The position numbers were made by a program, and so were the translations under genes. From NCBI GenBank assembly GCA_035470785.1, contig DATIQN010000018.1:1-64000 (forward strand): a DNA stretch of 64,000 nucleotides. The letters are read 5' to 3'. The DNA is from Croceibacterium_B sp035470785 (GTDB lineage: Bacteria > Pseudomonadota > Alphaproteobacteria > Sphingomonadales > Sphingomonadaceae). Shown here one piece after another: positions 5,730 to 15,173 of the stretch; position 1 is the stretch's first letter, and each line of letters opens with the position of its first letter. The notes beneath the pieces were generated by a model. The model was given only the letters and a program-made list of their open reading frames with translations, did no database searches and was not told where the DNA came from.

Positions 5730-7484
5730 TCAGTTCTTGTCTGCGCTCAGGTAGACCCGCCCGCTGTGGTCCTGGCTCGCGCCCGGGAACATCGGCCAGG
5801 CGTTCTCGGCCAGCGCAACCCGCGTGGCCGATGGCGCCTTGGCCTGGCGTTCGTACATCCAGTAATTGCGCATCACCGTCGCGACGTAGCCGCGCGTCTC
5901 CCAATAGGGAATCGATTCCATGTACAGCAGCGGATCGCCCTGGTCGTTGACCTGGGTGTTCCACCGCGTGACCGGCAGCAGGCCGGCGTTGTACGCGGCC
6001 ATGATCTTCGGCAGCTCGCCCTGCGTCGCCGCGCTGTCGCGCAGCATCTTCAGGTTCTGCTGGCCGAATGCGAGGTTGGTGGCCGGATCGAAGATGTTCA
6101 CGTCGCTGGCGCTGAGGCCCAGGCGCGGGGCGAATTCGCGGACGGTGATCGGCGTGATCTGCATCAGCCCGCGCGCGTCGGCCGGGCTGATCGCCTTGCC
6201 GCGAAAAGCCGATTCCTGCAGCGTGTGGGCAAAGGCCAGCGCGGGGTCGACCTGCCAGCCGTTCGCCGGCGCCCACTTCGGCGCCGGATAGCGCGAAGCG
6301 GGATCGGGGCTGGCACCGACGGGCGCGTTGTAGGCCATATAGAGCTGCGTCTGCGGCAGCCCCAGCTCACGGGCGAGGCGCGAGAGGGGGGCAAAGTCGC
6401 GCGGGTCGCCGATCTTGGCCTCGTGGATCAGCACCTGGCTGGCGAGCTCGTCGCGGCCGATCTCGGCGAGCGCGACGGCCACGTGCACGTTGTCGCTGTC
6501 CTTCAGGCGCCGCCAGTCGGCCTCGCTGAAGTCGGCGCTGGCGGCAAGGTCGGGCAGCTTGCGCCCGAGTTGCTGCGCGGCGAGCATGCCGTAGAGCGTT
6601 TCGTCGCTGGCCGCCGCCGAGCGCAGCAGGCCGGCGCTGCGTTCGGGATGGCGGCAGCGCAACGCAGCGCGGCTGGCCCAGTAATAGCCGGCGCTGCGCA
6701 GCTCGGCGTTGGCCGTGCCGGCGGCGGAACGCTCGAAGTAAGTGCCCGCGGTCGCGCAATCGCCCATGCGCCACGCCGCTAGGCCCGCAGCCCAGTCGCC
6801 CTCGGCAACCCACGGTCCGCTGCCGACCCCGGCGGTCTGGGCGATCGCCAGCGCCTGCGGGTCGCGGTTCTCGATGTAGTAGCTCCACGCCACGCGCTGG
6901 CGCCATTCGGCGCGCGCTTCGGGGCTGAGCACGGCGTCGACCCCGTCGAGCAGCGCGCGGGCGCTGTCGGGGTCATCGTTGGTGATGCGGTCGAGGATCG
7001 CCTGGCGCACGTCGGCGGGCATCGTCCCGTCGTCGACCGAGCGCGGGCGCAAGCGCTTCGGGCTCGATCCGCGCGGATAGAACGGCTGTTCCGGCGGTAC
7101 CCCGATCGTCACCGTTGCCCCGCGAGTGACCGCGAGGCGGGCAAGCTGCGCGGCCTCGGGCAGGCGGCTGCCCTTGTTAATCCAAGTGATGATCTGGTCG
7201 CTGGTGACCTTGGGCGAGTTGGCGGCGGTGTAGAATTCAGCCGTCGCGATCGGCGTCAGCAGGCCGTCGCCGCGCTGCGCCAGCATCGCCTGGACAGTCG
7301 ACCAGTTGCGCGCATCGATCGCCGCGAACAGGGTGCTGTAAAAGGCGCGGTCGGCATCGTTGAGCTGGCGGGGCGTCGCGGTGCGCGCGGCGCGCGCCAC
7401 GAAGTATTCGCGCGAATATTGCGCATGCGTCGCAACGCTCGACAGCAGCATGGCGGCCAGAGCGGCCGCCCGCACGATCCTCAC
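5730..7484 (-). CDS. Periplasmic soluble lytic murein transglycosylase
   Basis: The 584-residue protein would cleave peptidoglycan glycan strands to 1,6-anhydro ends. It has a signal peptide (VRAAALAAMLLSSVATHA), a long helical middle region as in Slt70, and a C-terminal lysozyme-like SLT domain. That domain has the catalytic Glu in HTLQESAFRGKAISPADARG, then LMQITP and AAYNAGLLPVTRW. The start is a GTG that shares its G with the TAG stop of the upstream UDG-like gene (TAGTG) and sits behind GGGAGGAG, which implies translational coupling. A longer frame begins inside that upstream gene and is rejected. Confidence 0.9.
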   Translation of the reverse strand: MRIVRAAALAAMLLSSVATHAQYSREYFVARAARTATPRQLNDADRAFYSTLFAAIDARNWSTVQAMLAQRGDGLLTPIATAEFYTAANSPKVTSDQIITWINKGSRLPEAAQLARLAVTRGATVTIGVPPEQPFYPRGSSPKRLRPRSVDDGTMPADVRQAILDRITNDDPDSARALLDGVDAVLSPEARAEWRQRVAWSYYIENRDPQALAIAQTAGVGSGPWVAEGDWAAGLAAWRMGDCATAGTYFERSAAGTANAELRSAGYYWASRAALRCRHPERSAGLLRSAAASDETLYGMLAAQQLGRKLPDLAASADFSEADWRRLKDSDNVHVAVALAEIGRDELASQVLIHEAKIGDPRDFAPLSRLARELGLPQTQLYMAYNAPVGASPDPASRYPAPKWAPANGWQVDPALAFAHTLQESAFRGKAISPADARGLMQITPITVREFAPRLGLSASDVNIFDPATNLAFGQQNLKMLRDSAATQGELPKIMAAYNAGLLPVTRWNTQVNDQGDPLLYMESIPYWETRGYVATVMRNYWMYERQAKAPSATRVALAENAWPMFPGASQDHSGRVYLSADKN

Positions 7485-8230
7485 TAGTCTCCTCCCGTCC
7501 AGTCCAACCACCCCCGCCATAGCCCGGCGCGGAAACGCGGCGTTTGCAGCAGCGCGTCCGGGCCGAAGCTCACCAGGGCCGGCACCGCGCAGTTTTCAAG
7601 CGCAATCGGCCGTGGTTTTGCACCGGCTTGCGCCGGATCGTGCCCGAAGAGCGGTAACATGGCGCGCCCGAGCACGAGGAGGCGCTTCGGGGCGGCGAGA
7701 TTCACGTGGTGTGCGAGCACCTTGCCGAGGTCGCGCGCGGCGAGGGCGGCCCAGTCGGGATGGCGTGCGTGGCGAGGAAGCGCCGAAGCGAGATAGGCGG
7801 CGTCCTCGGCCACGCCCATCGCAGCGAGCATGTTGCCGATGAGCTTGCCCTGCGGACCGGATAACAGGCGATCGCGGTCGGTCTCTTCGGGCATGGGCAC
7901 AAGAACCATCAGCGCGGCCGCGGCCGCACCTCGGGGGGCAATCCTCGGCGCCGTGCCGCCGGTGTCGAGCTCGTCGCTGGCTAGCCACCAGGTTGCGAAG
8001 TCGGGAAGGGTCTGGGGCCAGGCCGATGCGGGACCGCCAAGCGGAGGAACGGCAGCTGGGACCGCCTTGACCGGCCCTGCCGGCGGGAGCTCTTCCTCGA
8101 CAGGCTTCGCCGGCCTTTCGAGCCAGTTGCGCGGGTCGTCGTCGAATTGGCTGTCGACGCCGGCGTCGCGCCACCAGTCATGCGCGGCAGCGACTTGGTC
8201 GGCGAGCGTGAGGGGGGAGCGGCTGTCCAT
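7484..8230 (-). CDS. Uracil-DNA glycosylase superfamily protein, divergent
   Basis: The 248 residues have an unstructured Pro/Ala-rich first third and a C-terminal domain with the layout of family 4/5 uracil-DNA glycosylases. The segment LMVLVPMPEETD falls where catalytic motif A (GEAPG-like) would be, followed by GPQGKLIGNMLAAMGV, LASALPRHARHP and the ending RLLVLGRAML. The usual GEAPG and C-terminal H-P-S motifs are not kept (here SFGPDALL), and the N-terminal Fe-S cysteines are missing. Base-excision activity is therefore doubtful. The ATG opening MDSRSPLTLADQ is preferred over upstream starts. Divergent from the ETF-QO gene. Confidence 0.65.
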   Translation of the reverse strand: MDSRSPLTLADQVAAAHDWWRDAGVDSQFDDDPRNWLERPAKPVEEELPPAGPVKAVPAAVPPLGGPASAWPQTLPDFATWWLASDELDTGGTAPRIAPRGAAAAALMVLVPMPEETDRDRLLSGPQGKLIGNMLAAMGVAEDAAYLASALPRHARHPDWAALAARDLGKVLAHHVNLAAPKRLLVLGRAMLPLFGHDPAQAGAKPRPIALENCAVPALVSFGPDALLQTPRFRAGLWRGWLDWTGGD

Positions 8231-8310
8231 CGTTCCGAGGCAGGTCTTGACCTTCCCGCGCCCGGCTAGCAAGCCCCGGACATGCGTTGTGACCATCCGA
8301 GGGCCGTCCG

Positions 8311-9966
8311 GTGAGCGCCCAAGCAACTGAGCGCGAATCGATGCCGGTCGACGTGGTGATCGTCGGCGCCGGGCCCGCGGGTCTGGCCGCGGCGATCCGC
8401 TTTAAGCAGCTGAACGAAGCGCTCGAGGTCGTCGTGCTCGAGAAGGGCTCCGAGGTCGGCGCGCATATTCTCTCGGGCGCGGTGATCGACCCGCGCGCAC
8501 TCGACGAGCTGCTGCCCGACTGGCGCGAGACCTGCCCGCTGGCGCAGGTGCCTGTGACCGAGAACCATCACTGGGTGCTGACGCGGACCGGCAAGTGGTC
8601 GATGCCGCACGCGCTGATGCCGCCGCTGATGTCGAACAAGGGCAACTACACCGGCTCGCTCGGCAACCTGTGCCGCTGGTTGGCGGAGCAAGCCGAGGCG
8701 CTGGGCGTGCAGGTTTTTCCCGGCTTCCCAGCCGCCGAAGTGCTGTTCGACGAGAGCGGCGCGGTCATCGGCGTGGCGACGCAGGACATGGGCGTCGCGG
8801 CCGATGGTTCGCATAAGCCCGACTACCAGCCGGGCATGGAACTGCACGCGAAGTACACTCTCTTCGCCGAGGGCGCGCGTGGCCACCTGACCAAGCGGAT
8901 GAAGGCTCACTTCGCGCTCGACGTCGAGAGTGAGCCGCAGGTGTATGGGTTAGGTATCAAGGAATTGTGGGACATTCCTTCCGAGAAACATCAACCCGGC
9001 CGGGTGATCCACGCGCAAGGCTGGCCGCTGTCCGAGAGCGACAGCTGGGGCGGCGGGTTCCTCTACCACCAGGCCAACGGTCAGGTGGCGCTAGGCTTCG
9101 TCACGGCGCTCGATTACGCCAACCCCTACGTCCATCCCTTCGAGGAATTCCAGCGCTGGAAGCAGCACCCGGCGATCCGCGCGGTGATCGAGGGCGGCAA
9201 GCGCGTCGCCTACGGCGCGCGGGCGATCAACGAGGGAGGCTGGCAGAGCGTGCCCAAGCTGGCGTTCCCCGGCGGCGCGCTGGTCGGCTGCGCGGCCGGA
9301 TTCGTCAACGTGCCGCGGATCAAGGGCACGCACACCGCGATGAAGAGCGGAATGCTTGCCGCCGAGGCGGTGGCTGCCGCCATCGCGGGGGGGCGGGAGT
9401 ATGCCGAGTTGTCCGAATACGACAGCGCGGTTCGCTCGAGCTGCATCGCCGACGAGCTGCAGCTGGTGAAGAACGCCCAGCCGCTGGTGGCGAAATTCGG
9501 CGGCGCGCTCGGCACCCTGTTCGCCGGCCTCGACATGTGGCTGCGCACGCTCAAGGTGCGACTGCCGTTCACGCTGAAGCACCATACCGATGCAGAGCAG
9601 ACGCGGCGTGCCGATCTCTACCGGCCGATCGCCTATCCCAAACCCGACGGAAAGATCAGCTTCGACCGCCTCTCGTCGGTGTTCCTCTCGGGCACCAATC
9701 ACGTAGAGGACCAGCCCTGCCACCTCGTGCTCAAGGATCCGACCGTGCCCGAGCGGATCAACTGGCCGCTCTACGCCGGCCCTGAGGCGCGCTATTGCCC
9801 AGCCGGGGTCTACGAATACGTCGGCGTCGACGAAGGCGAGCCGCGCCTTGTGATCAACGCGCAGAACTGCGTCCACTGCAAGACCTGCGACATCAAGGAC
9901 CCGACCGAGAACATCGAATGGGTCACGCCCGAAGGCGGCGGCGGGCCCAACTACCCGAACATGTGA
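8311..9966 (+). CDS. Electron transfer flavoprotein-ubiquinone oxidoreductase
   Basis: The 551 residues are close to the full family length. The enzyme passes electrons from ETF (beta-oxidation and amino-acid dehydrogenases) to ubiquinone at the inner membrane. Visible parts: N-terminal FAD dinucleotide fold VDVVIVGAGPAGLAAAIR; GAHILSGAVIDPRAL; the C-terminal [4Fe-4S] cluster region with CPAGVYEY, CVHCKTCDIKDP and the terminal GGGGPNYPNM. The start is GTG; an ATG ten codons downstream (MPVDVV) is possible but would trim the usual N-terminus. Its TGA overlaps the ATG of ispE. Confidence 0.95.
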   Translation: MSAQATERESMPVDVVIVGAGPAGLAAAIRFKQLNEALEVVVLEKGSEVGAHILSGAVIDPRALDELLPDWRETCPLAQVPVTENHHWVLTRTGKWSMPHALMPPLMSNKGNYTGSLGNLCRWLAEQAEALGVQVFPGFPAAEVLFDESGAVIGVATQDMGVAADGSHKPDYQPGMELHAKYTLFAEGARGHLTKRMKAHFALDVESEPQVYGLGIKELWDIPSEKHQPGRVIHAQGWPLSESDSWGGGFLYHQANGQVALGFVTALDYANPYVHPFEEFQRWKQHPAIRAVIEGGKRVAYGARAINEGGWQSVPKLAFPGGALVGCAAGFVNVPRIKGTHTAMKSGMLAAEAVAAAIAGGREYAELSEYDSAVRSSCIADELQLVKNAQPLVAKFGGALGTLFAGLDMWLRTLKVRLPFTLKHHTDAEQTRRADLYRPIAYPKPDGKISFDRLSSVFLSGTNHVEDQPCHLVLKDPTVPERINWPLYAGPEARYCPAGVYEYVGVDEGEPRLVINAQNCVHCKTCDIKDPTENIEWVTPEGGGGPNYPNM

Positions 9967-10772
9967 TGCACGAGACGGCTTACGCGAAGATAAACCTCGC
10001 GCTGCACGTGCGGGCACGACGTCACGACGGATATCACGAGCTCGAGACGCTGTTCGCGTTCGTTGACGCCGGTGACGAGTTGACGGCACGACGCAGCGAG
10101 CGCGACGGGTTGACGGTCGTTGGCGAGTTCGCCTCACAAATAGCTGATCCATTTGGAAATATCGTCGCCAAGGCGCTGACGTCGCTGCCGCATACGGATG
10201 GCCTCGCGATCACGCTCGAGAAGAACCTGCCCGTTGCCGCTGGCCTCGGTGGCGGTTCGGCCGATGCGGGCGCGGTGTTCCGGATCGTACGGGAAACGTC
10301 AGGTTTGCCCGACGACTGGCGCGAGCGGGCGGCCAGGCTTGGCGCCGATGTGCCGGCCTGTGTCGAGAGCGTCGCCTGCATCGGTCGCGGCACAGGCACA
10401 GACCTCGAAACGGTCGAGAACGATTGGGTCGGTCTGCCAGTCCTGCTGGTCAATCCGCGCGTGCCACTCGCCACTGGTCCGGTCTTCGCCAAGTGGGATG
10501 GTGTGGATCGCGGTCCGTTGGCCGAAGGTCGCGTGTCTCAGATCACGGCGGAGGGGCGCAACGACCTTGAGGCCGCGGCCATCTCGCTGTGCCCGCCAAT
10601 CGCCGAAGTTCTTGCGGCCTTGCGGCAAACCGATGCCGAACTCGTCCGCATGAGCGGCTCGGGGGCGACCTGCTTTGCCATCTTCCGACGCCATGACGTC
10701 ATGCGCAAAGCCGCGGAAATGCTGGCTTCCGGGCATCCGCAGTGGTGGCAGATGCAAGGCAACTTGAGATGA
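9966..10772 (+). CDS. ispE: 4-diphosphocytidyl-2-C-methyl-D-erythritol kinase
   Basis: This 268-residue GHMP kinase phosphorylates CDP-methylerythritol in the MEP isoprenoid pathway. Seen: the N-terminal substrate motif AYAKINLALHVRARRHDGYH, the ATP-binding glycine loop LPVAAGLGGGSADAGAV, and the third GHMP motif MSGSGATCFAIF near the C-terminus. The start is the ATG in TGATG, overlapping the ETF-QO stop. It in turn overlaps the next gene (ATGA), so the three are probably translated in sequence from one transcript. Confidence 0.95.
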   Translation: MHETAYAKINLALHVRARRHDGYHELETLFAFVDAGDELTARRSERDGLTVVGEFASQIADPFGNIVAKALTSLPHTDGLAITLEKNLPVAAGLGGGSADAGAVFRIVRETSGLPDDWRERAARLGADVPACVESVACIGRGTGTDLETVENDWVGLPVLLVNPRVPLATGPVFAKWDGVDRGPLAEGRVSQITAEGRNDLEAAAISLCPPIAEVLAALRQTDAELVRMSGSGATCFAIFRRHDVMRKAAEMLASGHPQWWQMQGNLR

Positions 10773-11503
10773 TTTGTGAAGAAGCCTTCTGCATCGCGGG
10801 CGAGCCGCATGCGGGCGGTATCCTCGTGGTTTCGGATCATGCCTCGAACCGCGTGCCCGATGACATCGATCTCGGCATCGCCCCGGCGTTGCTCAGCGAG
10901 CACGTTGCCATCGACATCGGTGTTGCGGGGGTGGCGCGGCGCATGGTTGAGCAAGCCGGCTTTGCCGCCTTCCTCGCCAACGTCAGCCGCCTGGTGTGCG
11001 ACTGCAACCGCGAGGAGAATGCCCCGGCGGTTATCCCGCACTCAAGCGACGGCCATGCGATTCCCGGCAACCTGTTCGATGTCGAAAGGCGTGAAGATCG
11101 CCTGGAGCGGTTCTTCCGTCCGTATCACGCCGCGCTGGCCGAGCTGCTCGAGCGCACGCCGCCGAAGCTGATTGTCTCGCTTCATAGCTTCACGCCATCG
11201 CTTGTCAGCCGTCCCGAAGAGCAGCGCCCGTGGCACTGCGGCGTGCTCTACAACGCGGACGAGCGCGCAGCTCGCCTGGCGATCCCGTTGCTCGAGGCCG
11301 AAGAACTTATCGTCGGTGATCAGCAGCCCTATTCGGGCAAGCTTCTCAACGCGACGATGAACCGCCATGCCGAGGCGTACGGGCGGCCCTATTTCGGCAT
11401 CGAGGTTCGCCAGGACCAGATCGGCGACGAGGCGGGTCAGGCCGAATGGGCGGAGCGGCTCGTCCGGATTGCGCGTGCGGTCGCGGATGCGCTTCCTGCA
11501 TAG
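10769..11503 (+). CDS. N-formylglutamate amidohydrolase family protein
   Basis: The 244 residues match the N-formylglutamate amidohydrolase (HutG-like) family, zinc peptidase-like enzymes that hydrolyse N-formylglutamate to glutamate and formate. Characteristic stretches are LVVSDHASNRVP near the N-terminus (metal-binding His/Asp), SRLVCDCNRE, IPHSSDGHAIPGN, LIVSLHSFTP and YFGIEVRQDQI. The chosen start is the ATG overlapping the ispE stop (ATGA); an upstream GTG in the same frame is less likely. No histidine-utilisation genes are nearby, so the physiological substrate is open. Confidence 0.85.
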   Translation: MICEEAFCIAGEPHAGGILVVSDHASNRVPDDIDLGIAPALLSEHVAIDIGVAGVARRMVEQAGFAAFLANVSRLVCDCNREENAPAVIPHSSDGHAIPGNLFDVERREDRLERFFRPYHAALAELLERTPPKLIVSLHSFTPSLVSRPEEQRPWHCGVLYNADERAARLAIPLLEAEELIVGDQQPYSGKLLNATMNRHAEAYGRPYFGIEVRQDQIGDEAGQAEWAERLVRIARAVADALPA

Positions 11504-11594
11504 CCCCGCTTTACCCGCGCCACGCGGTTTTATTCTCCGCGCCATCACCCATCTGGTATAGGCCGACCCGAATTCGCCAATCGAAAGTCCATTC

Positions 11595-13442
11595 ATGCCC
11601 GCTTACCGCTCCCGCACCTCGACCCACGGCCGCAACATGGCCGGCGCGCGCGGGCTGTGGCGCGCGACGGGGATGAAGGACGACGACTTCGGCAAGCCGA
11701 TCATCGCGGTGGTCAACAGCTTCACCCAGTTTGTTCCGGGCCACGTGCATCTGAAGGACCTCGGCCAGCTGGTCGCGCGCCAGATCGAGGCCGCCGGCGG
11801 CGTGGCCAAGGAGTTCAACACCATTGCGGTCGACGACGGCATCGCGATGGGTCACGACGGCATGCTCTATTCGCTGCCGAGCCGCGACCTGATCGCTGAT
11901 AGCGTCGAGTACATGGTCAACGCCCATTGCGCCGACGCGATGGTGTGCATTTCCAACTGCGACAAGATCACCCCGGGTATGCTGATGGCGGCGATGCGGC
12001 TCAACGTGCCGGCGGTGTTCGTCTCGGGCGGACCGATGGAAGCGGGCAAGGTCGTGATTGACGGCAGGGAGCACGCGCTCGACCTGGTCGACGCGATGGT
12101 CGCTGCCGCCGACGAAAGCATGAGCGATGAGGACGTCGCCACCATCGAACGCTCGGCGTGCCCGACCTGCGGTTCGTGCTCGGGCATGTTCACCGCCAAC
12201 TCGATGAACTGCCTGACCGAAGCGTTGGGCCTGTCGCTGCCGGGCAACGGCTCGCAGCTCGCCACGCACGCCGATCGCAAGCAGCTGTTCGAGCGCGCCG
12301 GGCGGTTGATCGTCACGCTCGCCAAGCGCTATTACGAGGAGGACGACGAAAGCGTTCTGCCGCGTTCGATCGCCAGCTTCCCGGCGTTCGAGAACGCGAT
12401 GAGCCTCGACATCGCCATGGGTGGCTCGACCAACACCGTGCTGCACCTGCTGGCCGCGGCGCAGGAGGCGGGGATCGACTTCACGATGGAGGACATCGAC
12501 CGGCTTTCTCGCAAGGTACCGGTGCTGTGCAAGGTCGCGCCGGCCAAGGCCGACGTGCACATGGAAGACGTTCACCGCGCCGGCGGAATCATGTCTATCC
12601 TCGGCCAGCTCGAGCGCGCGGGCCTGCTCAAGACCGCGCTGCCGACCGTGCACAGCCCGACGCTGGCGGATGCCCTCGACGACTGGGACGTCAGCCGCAC
12701 GCGCAACAACAAGGTCCACGAGTTCTACGCCGCCGCGCCGGGCGGGGTGCCGACGCAAACCGCGTTTAGCCAGGCGCGGCGGTGGGACTCGCTCGACCTC
12801 GACCGCGAGAGCGGCGTGATCCGCTCGGCCGAGCATGCGTTCAGCAAGGACGGCGGGCTGGCCGTGCTCAAGGGCAACATCGCGCTCGACGGGTGCATCG
12901 TGAAGACCGCCGGGGTCGATGAGGCGATCCTCAAGTTCAAGGGCCCGGCCAAGGTGTTCGAAAGCCAGGACGCGGCAGTTGCCGGAATCCTGAGCGGGCA
13001 AGTCGTGGCGGGCGACGTGGTGGTGATCCGCTACGAAGGGCCGCGTGGCGGGCCGGGGATGCAGGAAATGCTCTACCCGACCAGCTACATCAAATCGAAG
13101 GGCCTGGGAGCGGCCTGCGCGCTGGTGACCGACGGGCGCTTTTCAGGCGGCACCTCGGGCCTCTCCATCGGCCACGTGTCGCCCGAAGCGGCCGAGGGCG
13201 GCGCGATTGCACTGGTCGAGGAAGACGACGTCATTGAGATCGATATTCCGAACCGCACGATCAATCTTGCCGTGCCCGACGAAGAACTGGCGCGTCGGCG
13301 CGAGGCGAAGGGCGACGTTTGGCAACCCGCCAAACCGCGTCCGCGCAAGGTCTCGGCGGCATTGCAGGCCTATGCCGCGATGACCACCAGCGCCGCGAAG
13401 GGGGCGGTGCGCGACGTCAGCCAGATCCAGGGCCGCCGTTGA
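11595..13442 (+). CDS. ilvD: Dihydroxy-acid dehydratase
   Basis: The 615-residue protein would carry out the third step of valine, leucine and isoleucine synthesis, dehydrating dihydroxy acids to 2-keto acids. It carries the Fe-S cluster cysteines in CISNCDKITPGM and CPTCGSCSGMFTANSMNCL, the GGSTNTVLHLLA motif, and the C-terminal DGRFSGGTSGLSIGHVSPEA. Length and order match the long IlvD type. The 91 bases before it, after the amidohydrolase, are the only room for a promoter; I see no attenuator with branched-chain codons. Its stop overlaps the start of the next gene. Confidence 0.97.
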   Translation: MPAYRSRTSTHGRNMAGARGLWRATGMKDDDFGKPIIAVVNSFTQFVPGHVHLKDLGQLVARQIEAAGGVAKEFNTIAVDDGIAMGHDGMLYSLPSRDLIADSVEYMVNAHCADAMVCISNCDKITPGMLMAAMRLNVPAVFVSGGPMEAGKVVIDGREHALDLVDAMVAAADESMSDEDVATIERSACPTCGSCSGMFTANSMNCLTEALGLSLPGNGSQLATHADRKQLFERAGRLIVTLAKRYYEEDDESVLPRSIASFPAFENAMSLDIAMGGSTNTVLHLLAAAQEAGIDFTMEDIDRLSRKVPVLCKVAPAKADVHMEDVHRAGGIMSILGQLERAGLLKTALPTVHSPTLADALDDWDVSRTRNNKVHEFYAAAPGGVPTQTAFSQARRWDSLDLDRESGVIRSAEHAFSKDGGLAVLKGNIALDGCIVKTAGVDEAILKFKGPAKVFESQDAAVAGILSGQVVAGDVVVIRYEGPRGGPGMQEMLYPTSYIKSKGLGAACALVTDGRFSGGTSGLSIGHVSPEAAEGGAIALVEEDDVIEIDIPNRTINLAVPDEELARRREAKGDVWQPAKPRPRKVSAALQAYAAMTTSAAKGAVRDVSQIQGRR

Positions 13443-13798
13443 TGTGGGCAGCCGCCGGGCTGGCTCTGCTTCTCGCGGCGTGCTCACCGGCGGCCTCCGG
13501 CACGGCTGCGGTCGATACGGACAACCTGATCGACTGCGCGATCGGCGGAGCGGCGAGCTTCGCACACGATTGCAGTGTCGAGCGGACGCAGCAGGTCGGC
13601 GCCGAACTGCTGATCGTTCACCACCCCGATGGCGGCTTCCGTCGCTTCAAGCTGCTCGATGGCGGCAAGAGCCTGGCCGCCGCCGACGGCGCCGAAGCGG
13701 TCACGATTGCCCGAAGCGCGGACAGGCTCGATGTCAGCGTCGATGACGACCGCTACCGGTTCTCCGCCGCGATGCTGAGCGATGCCGGCCACCGCTGA
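13442..13798 (+). CDS. Small lipoprotein, unknown function
   Basis: The 118 residues start with MWAAAGLALLLAACSPAASG: a short signal peptide with lipobox LLAAC, so the mature protein should be lipidated on Cys14. The remainder is a small beta-rich domain (LLIVHHPDGGFRRFKLLDGG, VSVDDDRYRFSAAML) with two further Cys (DCAIGG, HDCSVE) that could pair. It starts within the ilvD stop (TGATG) and overlaps the next gene by 17 bases, so it is co-transcribed with both. No known family or function. Confidence 0.75.
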   Translation: MWAAAGLALLLAACSPAASGTAAVDTDNLIDCAIGGAASFAHDCSVERTQQVGAELLIVHHPDGGFRRFKLLDGGKSLAAADGAEAVTIARSADRLDVSVDDDRYRFSAAMLSDAGHR

Positions 13799-15173
13799 GC
13801 AAATCCTGACCGTCGCGCAAATGCGCGCCGCCGAAGAAGCGCTGATCGCGCACGGCGAGAGCGTCGACAGCCTGATGCAGGTTGCCGGCAACTGCGCGGC
13901 CGAATGGGTCTGGCGCGTCGCTGCGGGCCGCCCGGTGACGGTGCTGTGCGGCCCGGGCAACAACGGCGGCGACGGTTATGTCATCGCGGAGACGCTGCGC
14001 CGCCGAGGACTCCCGACGACCGTGGTTGCCCCGCTCAAACCGAAGACGGGCGCGGCGCAGCGCGCGCGGGCTGGCTATGCCGGCGGGTTCGCCAGCACCG
14101 GCAAAGGCGGCGTATTCGTCGATTGCCTGTTCGGCAGCGGCCTGACGCGGGAGCTCGGCGGAGACCTCGCCGCGCAGCTTAGTGAGCTGGCGCGTCATCA
14201 TCATTACCGGATCGCCGTCGACCTTCCGAGCGGGGTCGAAAGCGACAGCGCTGCGCCGCTCAACGAAGGCTTGCCGCATTACGACCTGACCATCGCGCTC
14301 GGCGCGTGGAAGTTCGCCCATTGGCTGATGCCGGCGATGGCGACGATGGGCGAACGGCGACTGGTGCCGATTGGAGTTGCGCCGGTCGAACGCGCGGCCC
14401 GGCTTCTCGCGCGGCCTCATTTCACCGCTCCGGCCGCCGATGCGCACAAGTACACGCGCGGGCTGGTGCTGGTGGTCGGCGGCGGTATGGCCGGTGCGTC
14501 GATGCTGGCCTGCGAAAGCGCGCTGCGGGCGGGAGCGGGGTCAGTCCGGCTCACCTCGACCCATCCGCATCCGTCGGTTTCGCCGGATGTCGTGCTAAAG
14601 GACCGGCCGCTCGAAGAGCTCGCGCAGGACGAGCGGACCAATGCAGTGCTCGTGGGCCCGGGGCTTGGTCTGGACGACGTGGCCAGGTCCAGGCTCGCAA
14701 CCGCGCTGTCTGCCGATTTGCCGACCGTGGCGGATGCCGACGCGTTAACGCTGATGACACAGGCCTTGATAGTGGGCCGTTCCTCGCCACTCGTTCTGTC
14801 ACCCCACGCGGGTGAGTTGACGTGCCTGCTGAAGAACTTCGCCATCAAGGCGGACGGCAAGATCGCGCAGGCTGTCGCCTTGGCTCGCGCGACCCATGCG
14901 GTCGTCGTCGCAAAGGGCCCCGACACCGTCATTGCGGCGCCCAATGGCCGCGTGGCGCTCGCGCCATCCCCGACGAGCTGGCTGGCCGTTGCCGGCACGG
15001 GCGACGTGCTGTCTGGTGCGGTCGCGAGCCGCCTTGCAGCGATCCACGATCCGTTCGTTGCCGCATCCGAAGCGGTCTGGCTGCATGGCGAAGCCGCGCG
15101 GCAGGCGGGACCGGCGTTCGTTGCATCCGATCTGGCCAAGGCGATCTCGGGCGCTTACGCCGCCGCGCTGTGA
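13782..15173 (+). CDS. nnrD: Bifunctional NAD(P)H-hydrate epimerase/dehydratase
   Basis: The 463-residue fusion repairs hydrated NADH and NADPH. The N-terminal half is the epimerase (YjeF-N) with VTVLCGPGNNGGDGYVIAET, FVDCLFGSGLTREL and VDLPSGVESD. The C-terminal half is the ribokinase-like dehydratase with KYTRGLVLVVGGG, VGPGLGLD, VADADALT, LSPHAGELTCLL and the catalytic AVAGTGDVLSGAV. Both active sites look intact. It overlaps the small lipoprotein gene upstream by 17 bases and shares bases with the GTG start of the RNA methyltransferase downstream. Confidence 0.95.
   Translation: MPATAEQILTVAQMRAAEEALIAHGESVDSLMQVAGNCAAEWVWRVAAGRPVTVLCGPGNNGGDGYVIAETLRRRGLPTTVVAPLKPKTGAAQRARAGYAGGFASTGKGGVFVDCLFGSGLTRELGGDLAAQLSELARHHHYRIAVDLPSGVESDSAAPLNEGLPHYDLTIALGAWKFAHWLMPAMATMGERRLVPIGVAPVERAARLLARPHFTAPAADAHKYTRGLVLVVGGGMAGASMLACESALRAGAGSVRLTSTHPHPSVSPDVVLKDRPLEELAQDERTNAVLVGPGLGLDDVARSRLATALSADLPTVADADALTLMTQALIVGRSSPLVLSPHAGELTCLLKNFAIKADGKIAQAVALARATHAVVVAKGPDTVIAAPNGRVALAPSPTSWLAVAGTGDVLSGAVASRLAAIHDPFVAASEAVWLHGEAARQAGPAFVASDLAKAISGAYAAAL

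Noticed and set aside
5101..6276. Long frame overlapping moaB and the transglycosylase
   Set aside because: Arg/Pro-rich shadow of the two real genes on the same strand.
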